Below are positions 49,578 to 59,090 of a DNA stretch of 64,000 nt, piece after piece. Numbering within the stretch: the stretch's first letter is position 1; every line of letters starts with the position of its first letter. The DNA lies in assembly GCA_026936325.1 (NCBI GenBank), contig JAPTHN010000011.1, forward strand, positions 33,080,629 to 33,144,628, in the 5' to 3' direction. The position numbers and the translations under genes are program-made. The notes beneath the pieces are model-generated. The model saw only the letters and a program-made list of their open reading frames with translations, was not told the origin of the DNA and did no database searches. This DNA is from Platynereis dumerilii. Lineage: Eukaryota > Annelida > Polychaeta > Phyllodocida > Nereididae.

Positions 49578-52500
49578 ATCTTATCTATAGATCTGATCTT
49601 ATCTATCTATTCTATCTATATGCCCATTTGCCTAGTCCTTTAAAAAGATAAATTGGCCTTCTGCATGGAAAGTTGAAGATAATGCAGTAGTTCTATGACA
49701 ATGTTGCGCGAATTTCATGGCAGTGCCATTTACATATTATTTGTAGCATGTTCTTTGATGTTCAGTGCACGGATCTATTAGAAGGAAGTTGGTGGGGAAT
49801 GCTGTAATAGATTGTATCAAAATATTTTGTACTGAGCTTCATGATTATGTATAGCATTTTCTTACATAAAACATTACTTTTTCAGCTCTACAGAAAGAGA
49901 AAGTCTCAGAAAACATAGTGTATAGGTTAGCACTGTAATAAACACATCACATGCTTATATTGTTCAAAAATTGAGCATAAGTTGATGAAGACAGATGCCA
50001 AAATGCCCACTTTATCATAGTAAATAATTGTGAACATCTCAAGTTTATGAAGTAAATGATTGTAAATAAATGTAAATGTTGTTTGTAATGAATTCGATGA
50101 CAGATGTGTTGACTGTTTTGACTCAGCTCATTTATTAGATGTACTTAAGGGAGATGAGAGCTGTAAATTGTGTCCTTATCTGAATTTATCTTAAAGGGAA
50201 GGAATGTTGGATTTGAATATTCATAAATCCACCTAATGTAGCCATTTCTAACCAAACAATTAGCCAAGAAATTAAGCCCTGTGACACCTTCTTAAATCGT
50301 TGGAGGCCACTGGGGATATTGAAGTCATTAATCAAGACAAAACAAAGCTCTCTCTGTCTTGCAATATCATAAAGCACAGGGCCCAAGGTTTGCTGATGAA
50401 GGATCTGATAATATTAATGACAGAATTCTCTTAAGCTTTTGCTAATTGCCATTCTTCAAATACACAAACAGTGTTGAAAGTTAACTGGCTTACATTGAAA
50501 AGACTGTAATTATTTTATTCAAAATTAAATGGTTGATATTCACTCTGTTACTATTTGCACGGCCAGCATGTAATTAGCAAATTAATTGGATTAATTGAAT
50601 TCCTCATCTGACTTATGGACAGACCTGTTAGTATATCACCTAATGTCTTTAGAGGTTTTCTCATGAAAGAGAATTCGCTGAATTAACATGCATCACAGTT
50701 TTCTTGGTGGTCTAACTGCTCTTTAGTGGGAAATTAGTGAAATTCTCAAGGCAGATAGTTTGTTCCATCAATGACTAATTATTATCAAGAACTACAAAAA
50801 TGGGTAGAAAATAATAAATTAAACTTGCAATTAATGCATTTCGTTACAAATGCAATAGTCATTTCATTATGCAATAGTCATGGACTACATTTTATGCCCA
50901 CAATAGACTCAGTAAGTGCATTCCTCTATGCCCATTTGGGTGCTCGTGAGGGAGGATTAATATATACCTATATAAATATTATTTATTGCACTCCATTTAA
51001 AGTGTACAGGGGTAATACATATACAATTTAATTAGTTATAAATAATTAGTGAGATGGGAGAGGGAGTCCTTAACATGCCGTCCACACATTTACCCCACGT
51101 GAGGGATCTTTTACTTGCCCAGCATAGACACTACTAATACAAGGGATCGCAAATTTAACGTCTCGTGACGTCCAAATGACATCCAGCTAGGGTTTTGCTC
51201 TTGAAGGTCAATTGAAAATATTTTAGGATTCGCCTCATTGGTTTTGAACCTATTCAGGCAATGACTTTCGGCGGAATATATATATTTTTGTGAAATTATC
51301 ATTGTGCAGAAGCCATGCAAATCCGCCATAATCAGCCAAATGTCACAGTGACATTAGAAGCAGGACAGCAGAAGTCAGACAATTGGCAAAATATATATTT
51401 TCGGTTAAGTAAGAGAACAATTTTTCGCAAGAATGGTTTGTCATAAAAAAGGCTGTTTTAAAAAATTGCTTAACTCCACATTTTTAAGAATAAGCAGTAA
51501 ACACTACAGCAATTATGACAGAAAGACCATTTTCCATAATATATGGAGGAAGTATTCAGTCTGCAGACTAATTTACCAAATTTTTATTTTTATCACACAA
51601 GGAATTGGCAACTGTTAGATTTCGAAGGTTATGTAAGAAATTGTTCCAGATATAGTTTTGAATTGGTGTGTAGAAATATTATACATACTTCGTTGTCTTT
51701 TTATTATATGAAATACACTGTGCCTTAGGCATGTGGCTGATATATATCTCATTATGAAATCGACCTGTGTATTTAGCCTGATGTGTAATATTTAGAGATC
51801 ATAAAAATGACAATATTTCAAAGAAGTGACAGCCAAAAATGATAAATGAGCTTCAGACTTGTCAGAAGGTTATTATTCATTACTTTTAATTTCAAAGATA
51901 AATTGGATTAAATTTCATCTGCAAGGAATCGAACCCTGGACCTTGAGAGGTTCAAACCTGAGCTCCCTATTATAACCACTGAACCAAGTGAACATTTCCT
52001 GATGTTGTGTGATGGATGGCACGTTTCACAATATAATTGCGGGTGTTTAAATCATATTTATATAGTCTACCCGCTTATTTTTATTTCCATCAAAGACATA
52101 ATTACTCTAACCTATATCTTATCTGTATACATACAATTTAAAATGTCAAGAGTATAGAGCAGTTTTTCATTTGTGTTGTTGATATGTTGGCCACAAATTA
52201 TTTGCAACTGAGAAGAGCACAGCCCAAAGCAGAAGCCACTGCCTCATAAAAGGTTTTTGTTAGGATAGTCGCAAAAAAAGGAAAGGACAATTATAGCATT
52301 AGTTGTTTAGATGCTATAAATTGGTGCCAAGGGACAGCTAGTCAAGATGCCATCTAATCTTTCAGCAGAACCTATGGGGCCAGAGAGAGAAATTGATTCA
52401 ACGAATACCTCAGTTCTTTCACTTTAGAATGGGTTCTCAGAGTGTACAGTACACTTGACACCAAGAGTGTTACCAGACCTACTATCTCTCAGTTGTTTTA

Positions 52501-54867
52501 GTTGTTCCAATTCTTCAACAAGATGACTGAGATGAAGAATTGTCCAGGTATCATGGTTTCAATACCTTTTTAATCAAAGAAAGGAAGTGGGTTCATATAA
52601 CGAGAGGTTTAGTTGTCACTTTAAGCACCAGAAAGAGCTCGGTTTGGTTTTTGTCGCGGTTTTTGTCGCAGTTTCTTCCCACCGACCAACGACTGATCGC
52701 AAATGGCCATTTCTGGAGGAGGCAATTTCTCGGGCCGGTGGGCCATGACAGGAATCTGAATCATTCTTCAGGTCAGGAAATTACAAGTCTGCAGTCAGGG
52801 CCTTTGTGGCTTTTGACAGGACAACTTGGCCATCAAGTGCTCCCATCCACTAAATTGTAACCTAAGAGCCAAGATGAGCTCCACTGTTGTGCCACTTCAC
52901 CTCAGAGTGGATCTAGAGTGTTTGTCTCTGAGCGTTTAATGACCGTTTGCAGTCAGCACATGTCATCCGCATACCCAACAACACTCCGACTGAGATACTC
53001 CGACTTCAAGTCCAGTTAGCTTCAAACCGAGCGAGTGTCGGCCTCTTGAAAAAGTCAATTATACTCTAGCATTCAATGAGTATCAGTTTCACCCCAGAAT
53101 AGCAGGGCACAGGCGCAGAAATGGGGAGAAGCGAAGCAGGATCCATTTGTCACCAGGCGCTGAATGGCCACCATCGACACAGTCGAAAGCCTCTTCAGTG
53201 TCAAAGTGGAAAGCATTCGTTTTGTCAAACGCCTTGGCAAAGCAACCAAACAAACCACAACAAATGCACTGGCCCCAGAAAGTGCATGATCATTTGCTAT
53301 ATGCTCAGAAAACACAAGTTTATGGCGTCTGGACTTCATCAAAAAGAGTTTTAATCTTCAAAAAAGACCAAGAGAAAAGACATGTAGAGACTTGAAGGGG
53401 AGTTTAGAAAAGTTTAATCCTGTTTTCATAATCATCCAAACAGACCTAAGTAACTTTTGCCAAATTCCCTACTAGTTAATGACTCTAGCAAATACAAGCT
53501 AGACAGTTAAATGTCTCTAGCATGTCACAGAAAACACACAGACTTGCAAATTAAACCAGGCCAAAGTGTCCTTTTCTTTTTGTCATAAGTAGCTGGAACT
53601 AATTCATGTCATAATGAGCTGAGACTGGCTCTTTCTATGGAAGAATGATAAAAAAGTAGAAGGCAGTTTTGTGTGACAAAAGGCAATTATAGCCAGAGAA
53701 ACTGAAACTGCGAAAGACGAGGCGTTCCCAGCAGGAAAAGTCACACACTCTAACTCGACACAACTGCAGGGGACCCGAGACAGGTTAGGGACCACTGGTG
53801 TCAGGTTTAAATTGTATTTAAAATCAGAGAATAAAATCCAACATTTGGGCAAACCCCGATGGAAGGTTAAAAGGCAGACCATCCATAAAAGGAACGCTGC
53901 CCTCCCCGCCTCTCACGGCTTGGGGCTGTTTGTGGAAATTCTGACTCTCTTCTTGATCCTAATCACAACAAATTCGCCCCTTTCAATCGGCCTTTTTGTA
54001 ACTTTAGGAAGCCATTGAAAGTCAATTGGTCGCTTCCGAATACTTTAAAAGTCACCAGAGTCACACAAACTGAAATAGAACCTGCCTTCTCATTGTTCAG
54101 ATATCTGTTATTGGACATTTGTATCGCCAGCGAACATGATACACTCGCTGTCACTTCACAAGATTTGTTAGTGAATCAACTGAAAGTCTAGCGGTACATC
54201 CTGGTTTAAAAAATGATACTTTTTGGGAAATGAATTAGTATGAGGTGTGAAATAGAACAATTTATATTTGTAGGCGTATCCGCATACATATACAGTTACA
54301 CGTCCATCTATGTATTAGCTACGTATGTATCTATCCAAGCATCTATCTATCGATTTGTCCATTCATCTATCTATCAATCGATCGTCCTATCTATCTATCT
54401 ATGATATGTCGCTTTATCTCTCTTTCCGCGGATCCTCTGTGTGTCATGATTTTGTCTTTTGTCTTTGAATCCACTAAATCTAATCTATACAATATTATGG
54501 CGAATTCATAATATTGATAAGATCTGTGCCTATCATTTCTCTGCAAGAAATTGGCCTCTGAAATAACAATGACTTTGATTCAGGCTAATTACCATAAATT
54601 ATTCAAAAGTGACCTGAAATATGATGAAGATATCATGATGATAACATATTCAGATATGGAAATAACTGTGCCATGAAAGATGACAGTTTGGGATAAGGGG
54701 ATGATAAAAGTGATATTATTCATTGTGGTTTACAGTAGATATAAATGATGTGAAAAAATGGAAGTTTTGTTATGATGAGATACATACAAGAAAGAGGCCT
54801 GGCCACTGCAGATGAGGTAGAGCAAGCCCAGGACGGCACCAGGAGGGGGGAGGTGTCTCAGCCGCAT
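32575..54867 (-). CDS. WNT7: Wnt7, secreted lipid-modified signalling ligand
   Basis: Secreted cysteine-rich ligand for Frizzled receptors. Four exons on the - strand: 54788-54867, 47518-47747, 41486-41769 and 32575-33057. Phases agree throughout and they give 358 residues (vertebrate WNT7 about 349). Exon 2 encodes ALSSVVALGANLICNKVPGL, nearly the vertebrate Wnt7 sequence. Exon 3 carries EAAFMYAIRAAGVA, NWGGCSVDVRYG and LMNLHNNRAGRK. Exon 4 carries CKCHGVSGSCTLRTCW, whose first Ser (about residue 214) is the palmitoleate-bearing serine, then CGRGYNTHQF and the Wnt7-type end CNCKFHWCC...CSERSQIFTCK. Asn-Arg-Thr and Asn-Cys-Ser/Thr glycosylation sites are visible. Introns are 8.4, 5.7 and 7.0 kb and hold duplicated non-coding modules. 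Wnt7 rather than another Wnt is supported both by sequence and by the ATXN10 neighbour. Confidence 0.96.
33397..33650. repeat. Duplicated non-coding module, copy A
   Basis: This module shares about 240 bp with copies B (35075-35378, inverted) and C (37563-37865, direct). The constant core includes TGGAGTGAAGTGGAGAACGA, CAAGATTACAGGAGAGCAG and TGGAGACATTGGCCATAAAC, then TGTCTAATTAACTCTC. It lies in Wnt7 intron 3. No terminal inverted repeats or target duplications were found. Confidence 0.85.
35075..35378. repeat. Duplicated non-coding module, copy B (inverted relative to A and C)
   Basis: Reverse-complement relative of copies A and C. It also holds a second internal copy of the TGGAGACATTGGC / GGGAAACAAA... 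/ CTCTCCTATAATC segment, so the module is an internal duplication flanking a GAGAGTTAATTAGACAAAAC centre. Confidence 0.85.
37563..37865. repeat. Duplicated non-coding module, copy C
   Basis: Direct relative of copy A over about 240 bp and of copy B (inverted) over about 300 bp, with the same internally duplicated GGAGAGCAGTTTGG / GGAGAGTGTTTTG arms. Divergence from A is only a few percent across the best part, so duplication or homogenisation is recent or the sequence is constrained. Confidence 0.85.
39404..39690. repeat. GATA/GAGA microsatellite
   Basis: Long impure (GATA)n with GAGA and ATAT variants, in Wnt7 intron 3. Open frames of repeated I-Y-L-S on the other strand are artefacts. It adjoins the module at 39770, and a TATC tract adjoins the inverted partner near 54355. 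Confidence 0.95.
39770..40075. repeat. Inverted duplicate module D (partner at 53970-54310)
   Basis: Reverse complement of 53970-54310. Matching landmarks are ACCAGGATGTACCGC versus GCGGTACATCCTGGT, GTGAAGTGACAGCGAGTGTA, GCCAGGTGAACATG-like text, and AGAAGGCAGGTTCTATTTCA. Weak similarity continues to AAAGGGG(T/C)GGA. It lies in Wnt7 intron 3. Confidence 0.85.
40430..41275. repeat. 82-bp minisatellite, about 10 copies, in Wnt7 intron 3
   Basis: GTTTATTCGCAC (or CTCAC, CACGC) recurs at 40481, 40563, 40645, 40728, 40810, 40892, 40974, 41056 and 41138, a steady 82-bp period. Each unit includes AGAATGTATTTGTTTATTC and GACAAACAGAATAATGTAC. The array ends about 210 bp from Wnt7 exon 3. TTTGTTTATTC contains a forkhead core, TGTTTAT. 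Confidence 0.92.
45950..46300. repeat. Degenerate TATCATCAATTTTCTTCTTTGGA repeats
   Basis: Irregular tandem repeats of about 30-40 bp sharing (A/G)GTATCATCAA and TTTTCTTC(T/C)TTGGA. They lie in Wnt7 intron 2. No further structure seen. Confidence 0.7.
48944..48988. repeat. Short perfect hairpin, 13-bp stem
   Basis: GCTCATGGCTGCC (48952-48964) and GGCAGCCATGAGC (48968-48980) pair around a GAA loop. Outside lie TGAGCGCAGCTCA and TGAGCGAAGCTCA, which extend the symmetry. It lies in Wnt7 intron 1. It may be the tip of a small foldback element, but element ends are not resolved. Confidence 0.7.
49501..49576. repeat. (ATCT)n microsatellite
   Basis: Nineteen uninterrupted ATCT units followed by imperfect TCTATC repeats to about 49615. 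Wnt7 intron 1. Confidence 0.97.
51910..51995 (-). mobile_element. tRNA-like SINE head (degenerate)
   Basis: On the - strand, A box TGGTTCAGTGG (51976-51986) and B box GGTTCGATTCC (51925-51935) match the pol III internal promoter exactly, and the T stem CAGGG/CCTTG pairs. The anticodon arm does not fold properly and no acceptor stem is seen, so this is a tRNA-derived retroposon head rather than a tRNA gene. It lies in Wnt7 intron 1. Confidence 0.55.
53970..54310. repeat. Inverted duplicate module D' in Wnt7 intron 1
   Basis: Reverse-complement partner of 39770-40075, lying about 0.5 kb 3' of Wnt7 exon 1 in transcript direction. Similarity is highest over 54060-54200. Next to it, 54355-54405 is a TATC-rich microsatellite mirroring the GATA tract beside the partner. 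Confidence 0.85.
54788..54867 (-). CDS. WNT7: Wnt7 first coding exon (signal peptide)
   Basis: The exon encodes MRLRHLPPPGAVLGLL, then YLICSGQASF: a short basic N-terminus and a hydrophobic core ending near small residues, as in a signal peptide. It ends TT followed by donor GTATGT. The next exon starts with A, giving a Leu codon immediately before ALSSVVALG, the point where vertebrate Wnt7 exon 1 ends. An upstream out-of-frame ATG (about 54898) opens a 12-codon frame. I chose the ATG at 54867 because it is the only one giving the signal peptide. Confidence 0.85.
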
Positions 54868-57190
54868 GGCAGCCTTCCCAGCACACACGTCCGCATGTCT
54901 TCCTTGATCTTTCAACTGCAGCTAGCCTTCTTTTGAGCCTTCTTTTAAGCTGCAGTCTCCGCAAAAGGGGGTAAATCCAATGGTTCTCAGGAGGTATAGG
55001 GTTTCTCTCTACCTGGTATCCTTAAGTTGTACTGTATTATCTCCCACTCTAATCCATGACCTCATCGAGTTGATCATTTAGGCCTCATTTGCAAAAACCT
55101 CATCACTCCAGGACATGCCTACAGCAGTCTTCATAGACCAGCACTAAGCATTCGACTCAACAACTGTCATTCAGCTAGTTGGCGGGTGGGGGCGGGCCTT
55201 CTCACCCCAGTGCGACTGCAGTCATTGGCCCTCCCTCTTACACCCCCCCCCCATTTTCTCATAGGCCTGCATGTCGTCTAATTGACTGCAAAAGTCTCAA
55301 TGCAGTCAATGAGAATCTGTTTCGTCTTGAATGAAATCTGTTACAAGCAGTTTCATTCTGGTTTCATCCAATTCACCATTGATCAACCATCAAATATAGT
55401 GTTGCTTTTACAGTTGTCTCGTGTGTGTTTGATGTGTTGGGTGATCTCAACAGCAGATTCGAATGCTCTGCCAGAGTGCATAAACTGAAAGCCATGGCCT
55501 GGGGCAGTGGGGAAACACTTGCTGGAGACCTGGCTTTGTACAAATAGCATCAGCATAATCTTGCCAGTTGACAGCCTTAGATACCACCTGATATCTAAAT
55601 AACCTCAGTTGTGACAAGTCATTTATTACACACGAAAGTATCAACAGTGAACATGAACTCATGTCAACATTGTATCCTACTAGCCCCAGGGCAATGGCTT
55701 CTTGTGTTATCCTTCAGCTCATTTCTGCCTTTGAGGATAAAGTGGCTAAAATGATGAGTATGATGAGGATAATAGTGAGGATAATAAGTAGCAAGTGGCA
55801 TTAAGTGACACCTGGGCAGCCTAAATGATATTGACTCCATTAGCTTAATAAAGTAGTAATACATGCCATCTATAAATGCCATCCATACATGCCATCCATC
55901 TGCAGTTAACAGCATCTCATCTTGCCATCCCCCTGCCATTTACCTGCCATATCAATTGCAGTCCTCTTTTTCTGCAAGTGTATTAAACCACCTGTGCATC
56001 TCCTGTGATTCTTCAATTGTAACCATTATCCCTTTTTCTATTGCAGCTAAATTGTGCATTTTTATCCCAGCATCTGGGTGGTCCATGGTTAAAGACATAA
56101 ATCAATGTAAATCAAGAACAACTTCCAGAAAACCAATCCAGTCTAAAACGGAACACGCTGAAAGAGAAATTGATGATTGCATGGGTCAGGATGATGTGCA
56201 TACATGCATGCATGACTGGATGCTTAAAAGGCACAGTGAACGGTAAATAAAAATAACATTAAAGTTCATTATAGTGTCACCAAAAACAAAATTTTCCATT
56301 TTCGACATATACTTTCTTGTCAAGTGCTGTTACACAAAATGAGGGTAGACCGGGGTAAATTGCGCCATTTTTGCTGATTTGTGAAAAAAAAAAGAAGTTT
56401 CTATCAATATGAATATCAGATGAGATATCAAACTATAACATATCTACCAAAATTGAAGTTTAAGCACAATTTAAAAGTAGAGGTGAAGTTGTACAACTCG
56501 TGCCATTGGTAGGGTGAGTTGTGCCTCATGCTCGGGCAAGTTGTTCTGCTCAGTTTACCTTCTTTTGAGAAAACCTGGCAGTTCACCAAATTCTGCTGAT
56601 GGTTTTGTGCCATCTTCTAAGTTCATGGAATACAAATACATAATTTAATGGCTGGTGCATCACAAGTAACATGAAAATTATCCAATACTCATGATCCATA
56701 TTAAAAAAAAATTCCAAATGCAAGGAACACTAAAATGATGTGTCTTTCTTAAATTATTTCGTTATATAAGATGCTGTAGGCAGGACAAATTACAACAAAA
56801 ATGTGTGAAAGAAAAGATCTCGTATCACTGGCACAACTTACCCCAATGCACATTTTGAAACTTATCCCAAAATGATTTTTTAGAGATATATTGTTAGAAT
56901 TGCAGCAATGATTTGCCGGATGTCAGTTGTCTGCGTTTGTAAAATTTTCAACAACTATATTGAAGTTTTGAATGAAGGTTTTCCAACTTACTCGCGCAGC
57001 GAAATTCCGAAAGGCCATTTTGTGAAGCAAATTCAACATCAACAGTCCAAAGCAGGAAATTAGGTCAAGTGGGTCCAGCTTCGTATCAATGATTTTGTTT
57101 ATATTTAACAGAACATGACATATTCATCTTCAAAAGTGTCTTAAAAATTCAACTTTATCCAGTAGTATACCCTATACCTATATTTTTATA
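54868..57190. other. Upstream region of Wnt7, no gene recognised
   Basis: It presumably holds the Wnt7 promoter: three AAAAGAAGGCT-like direct repeats on the - strand lie within 110 bp upstream of the ATG (54915-54950). No TATA box was identified. An open stretch at 56047-56243 has acceptor- and donor-like edges but no family resemblance. From 56345 to 56880 the phrases GGGGTAAATTGCGCC, CAAGTTGTTC and ACAACTTACCCC suggest an old repeat. Confidence 0.45.
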
Positions 57191-57486
57191 GAGTTCCTCC
57201 GTGGCCTAATGGTTAAGAGTGCTTGTTTGCACAACCACTGGTTCTGAGGGCGTGGGTTCGAATCCCACCCCGGAACTCAATTTAGTCCGAGCCCATGGGA
57301 CATTAAATGGAGGCGGGTTGTATCCAGTGTTCTATGCTGGGGCAACTGAAAGACCTGGGCATCCCTGAATTAATAGGGTATGTACCAGACTCACTGTCTT
57401 CTCATCTCATCATCATACGGCGATCGCCTGCCTCGATATAGCCCACTAAGGTGCTGCAGAGGCATAAAACACAAACAAACAAACAA
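57191..57486 (+). mobile_element. Full-length tRNA-derived SINE
   Basis: The 86-nt tRNA-like head has acceptor-type arms AGTTCC and GGAACT, A box TGGCCTAATGG, B box GGTTCGAATCC and T arm GTGGG/CCCAC. The length suggests a class II (Leu/Ser-like) tRNA ancestor. An unrelated body follows, then a tail GCCCACTAAGGTGCTGCAGA, GGCATAAAACACAAACAAAC. The flanks CCTATATTTTTAT and CCTATATATATAT look like a target duplication. The anticodon loop is abnormal, so this is not a tRNA gene. Confidence 0.85.
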
Positions 57487-58280
57487 CCTATATATATATA
57501 ATTTTTTGGATTAGGTAAATATTAGCCTTGATAAGCACAATTAAATTATTAACACATGATTCATTTCATTTCAAAACAGACAACAAGAAAACATAACAAA
57601 ATTAAAGTTACATAGTCTTTATATTTGATGATTATGTAACAGTGAGATATTAATCTATATGCAAATCATGTTATTGCTTTTTTATTACTAAATATTATAC
57701 GATTTTGTAATATCAACAATCTAACGTAGACTTAACTGTGGCTGCTTTCAGCATTGTCTGCCTTTTCACTATTTAGCTGATTATCTATCAATATTATTTA
57801 TCTATTTAAGTCAAATTTTGACAATAAGACTGGGTCAAGTTGTGCAGCCAACTGTTGGGGGGAAATCAAGAACCAAGTAAAGAAGATGATGCTCTAAGCA
57901 AGTTATTGGTACACTCTGTCAACTTCATAAAAACTTCCAAATACTATCTAATAAACTGAAGGACAAAAGTAAGTTATCACCTCTTTTGGAGACTGTGGTA
58001 TGAAGTCTAGGAGGAAAATGACCTTGTTGGCTAATGAAAAGAGTTTGTAATTCTGTATTTTTTAAACAAATAAGATCAAACAATATCTGGGTGATTCACT
58101 TCTTTGCAATAATGAATAAACATAAGGAGGCCGGAAATCTGAGTTCACATATCTGTCAAAACAGGCCTTTTGCATGGATGCCTGGCTGCCAGGCCTGCTT
58201 ACAGTGCCTAGAGAGCCATCTCGAAACTTTTTTGGCACTCACTCTTGGGTTGTGAGTGCCTGGAATTTCAGCAGTTGTGG

Positions 58281-58337
58281 CTGCCTCTAAATAGCCCACA
58301 CCGGTGCTGATGGGGCGTAAAACACAAACTCACTCAC
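58281..58337 (+). mobile_element. 58-bp SINE 3' stub with 13-bp target duplication
   Basis: The insert CTGCCTCTAAATAGCCCACA, CCGGTGCTGATGGGGCGTAA, AACACAAACTCACTCACT matches the last 60 bp of the SINE at 57191. It is bounded by the perfect direct repeat TCAGCAGTTGTGG (58268-58280 and 58338-58350). This is a severely 5'-truncated insertion. Confidence 0.85.
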
Positions 58338-58969
58338 TCAGCAGTTGTGGATGTGGTGGTCTTGATATTGGGCCCGTCTTGATCATGGGTCTTTACTTCA
58401 GGTCTGCCTGGCTTTGGAAGGTCCTTCATTCAGCCTGTTAGATCGAATTTGGTTATGAACTTGCTTATTGCTGGCTGGGAGCAGCCCCTCTGACGTGCAA
58501 CCTCTTTCTGGGAAATGCCAGCCGCCTGCACCCCAACTACGGGGCCTCATTGCTCAACGGGGAGTGTACCCAATGGCAGTCTGTTTGCGTATCCCAACTC
58601 AGGAAAGATCAAGGAACTTTTCTGAGTACTTTTTGTGCAGTTGAGGGGAACTGATCTTAAGGATTAGTCTAATTACTGCATTTCATGACCTGTGCCAGTG
58701 CAGAGGCAATGACTCGTGAAAAGAATATGTAAACATGACTAATTGGTCATTGTTAATGTCTAAAACATAGAACAAGCAATAAATAAGGTTGGAGAATTTT
58801 TTTCTTTAAATTATGTCAAATTGAAAAGTGATACCTTACTTTTGTCCTTCAGTTTATATAAATGGCACAGCCATGAAAGTTTTTCCAGGACTTGAAGCAT
58901 TACCATAACTTTCTTTTTTATTTCATATTCAATGTATGAAAGGCAGTTATGTAACTGTTTCAAAAATGG

Positions 58970-59090
58970 ATTGATAAATAGATAGATAAAACAGATAGAT
59001 AAATAGACAGATAAATAGATAGATAAGTAGCTAAATAAATAGCTATATAAATGGCAAGGTAAATAGATAGATATTAAATAGATAAATAGG
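58970..59090. repeat. Degenerate GATA/AATA microsatellite
   Basis: Impure (GATA)n with AATA substitutions. Confidence 0.85.

Noticed and set aside
51910-51995. tRNA gene on the - strand
   Set aside because: Perfect A and B boxes but no acceptor stem and no proper anticodon arm.
56047-56243. Possible + strand exon with acceptor TTCTATTGCAG and donor GTAAAT
   Set aside because: One open stretch of about 65 codons with no recognisable domain and no partner exons found nearby. Kept only as a note.
57191-57277. tRNA gene
   Set aside because: A and B boxes and the T arm are good, but the anticodon loop is malformed and a SINE body and (ACAA)n tail follow, so it is a SINE head.
56345-57850. One transposon bounded by GGGGTAAATTGCGCC and GGTCAAGTTGTGC
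   Set aside because: The phrases recur, but I could not find matching inverted ends or a target duplication; only an old-repeat suspicion remains.
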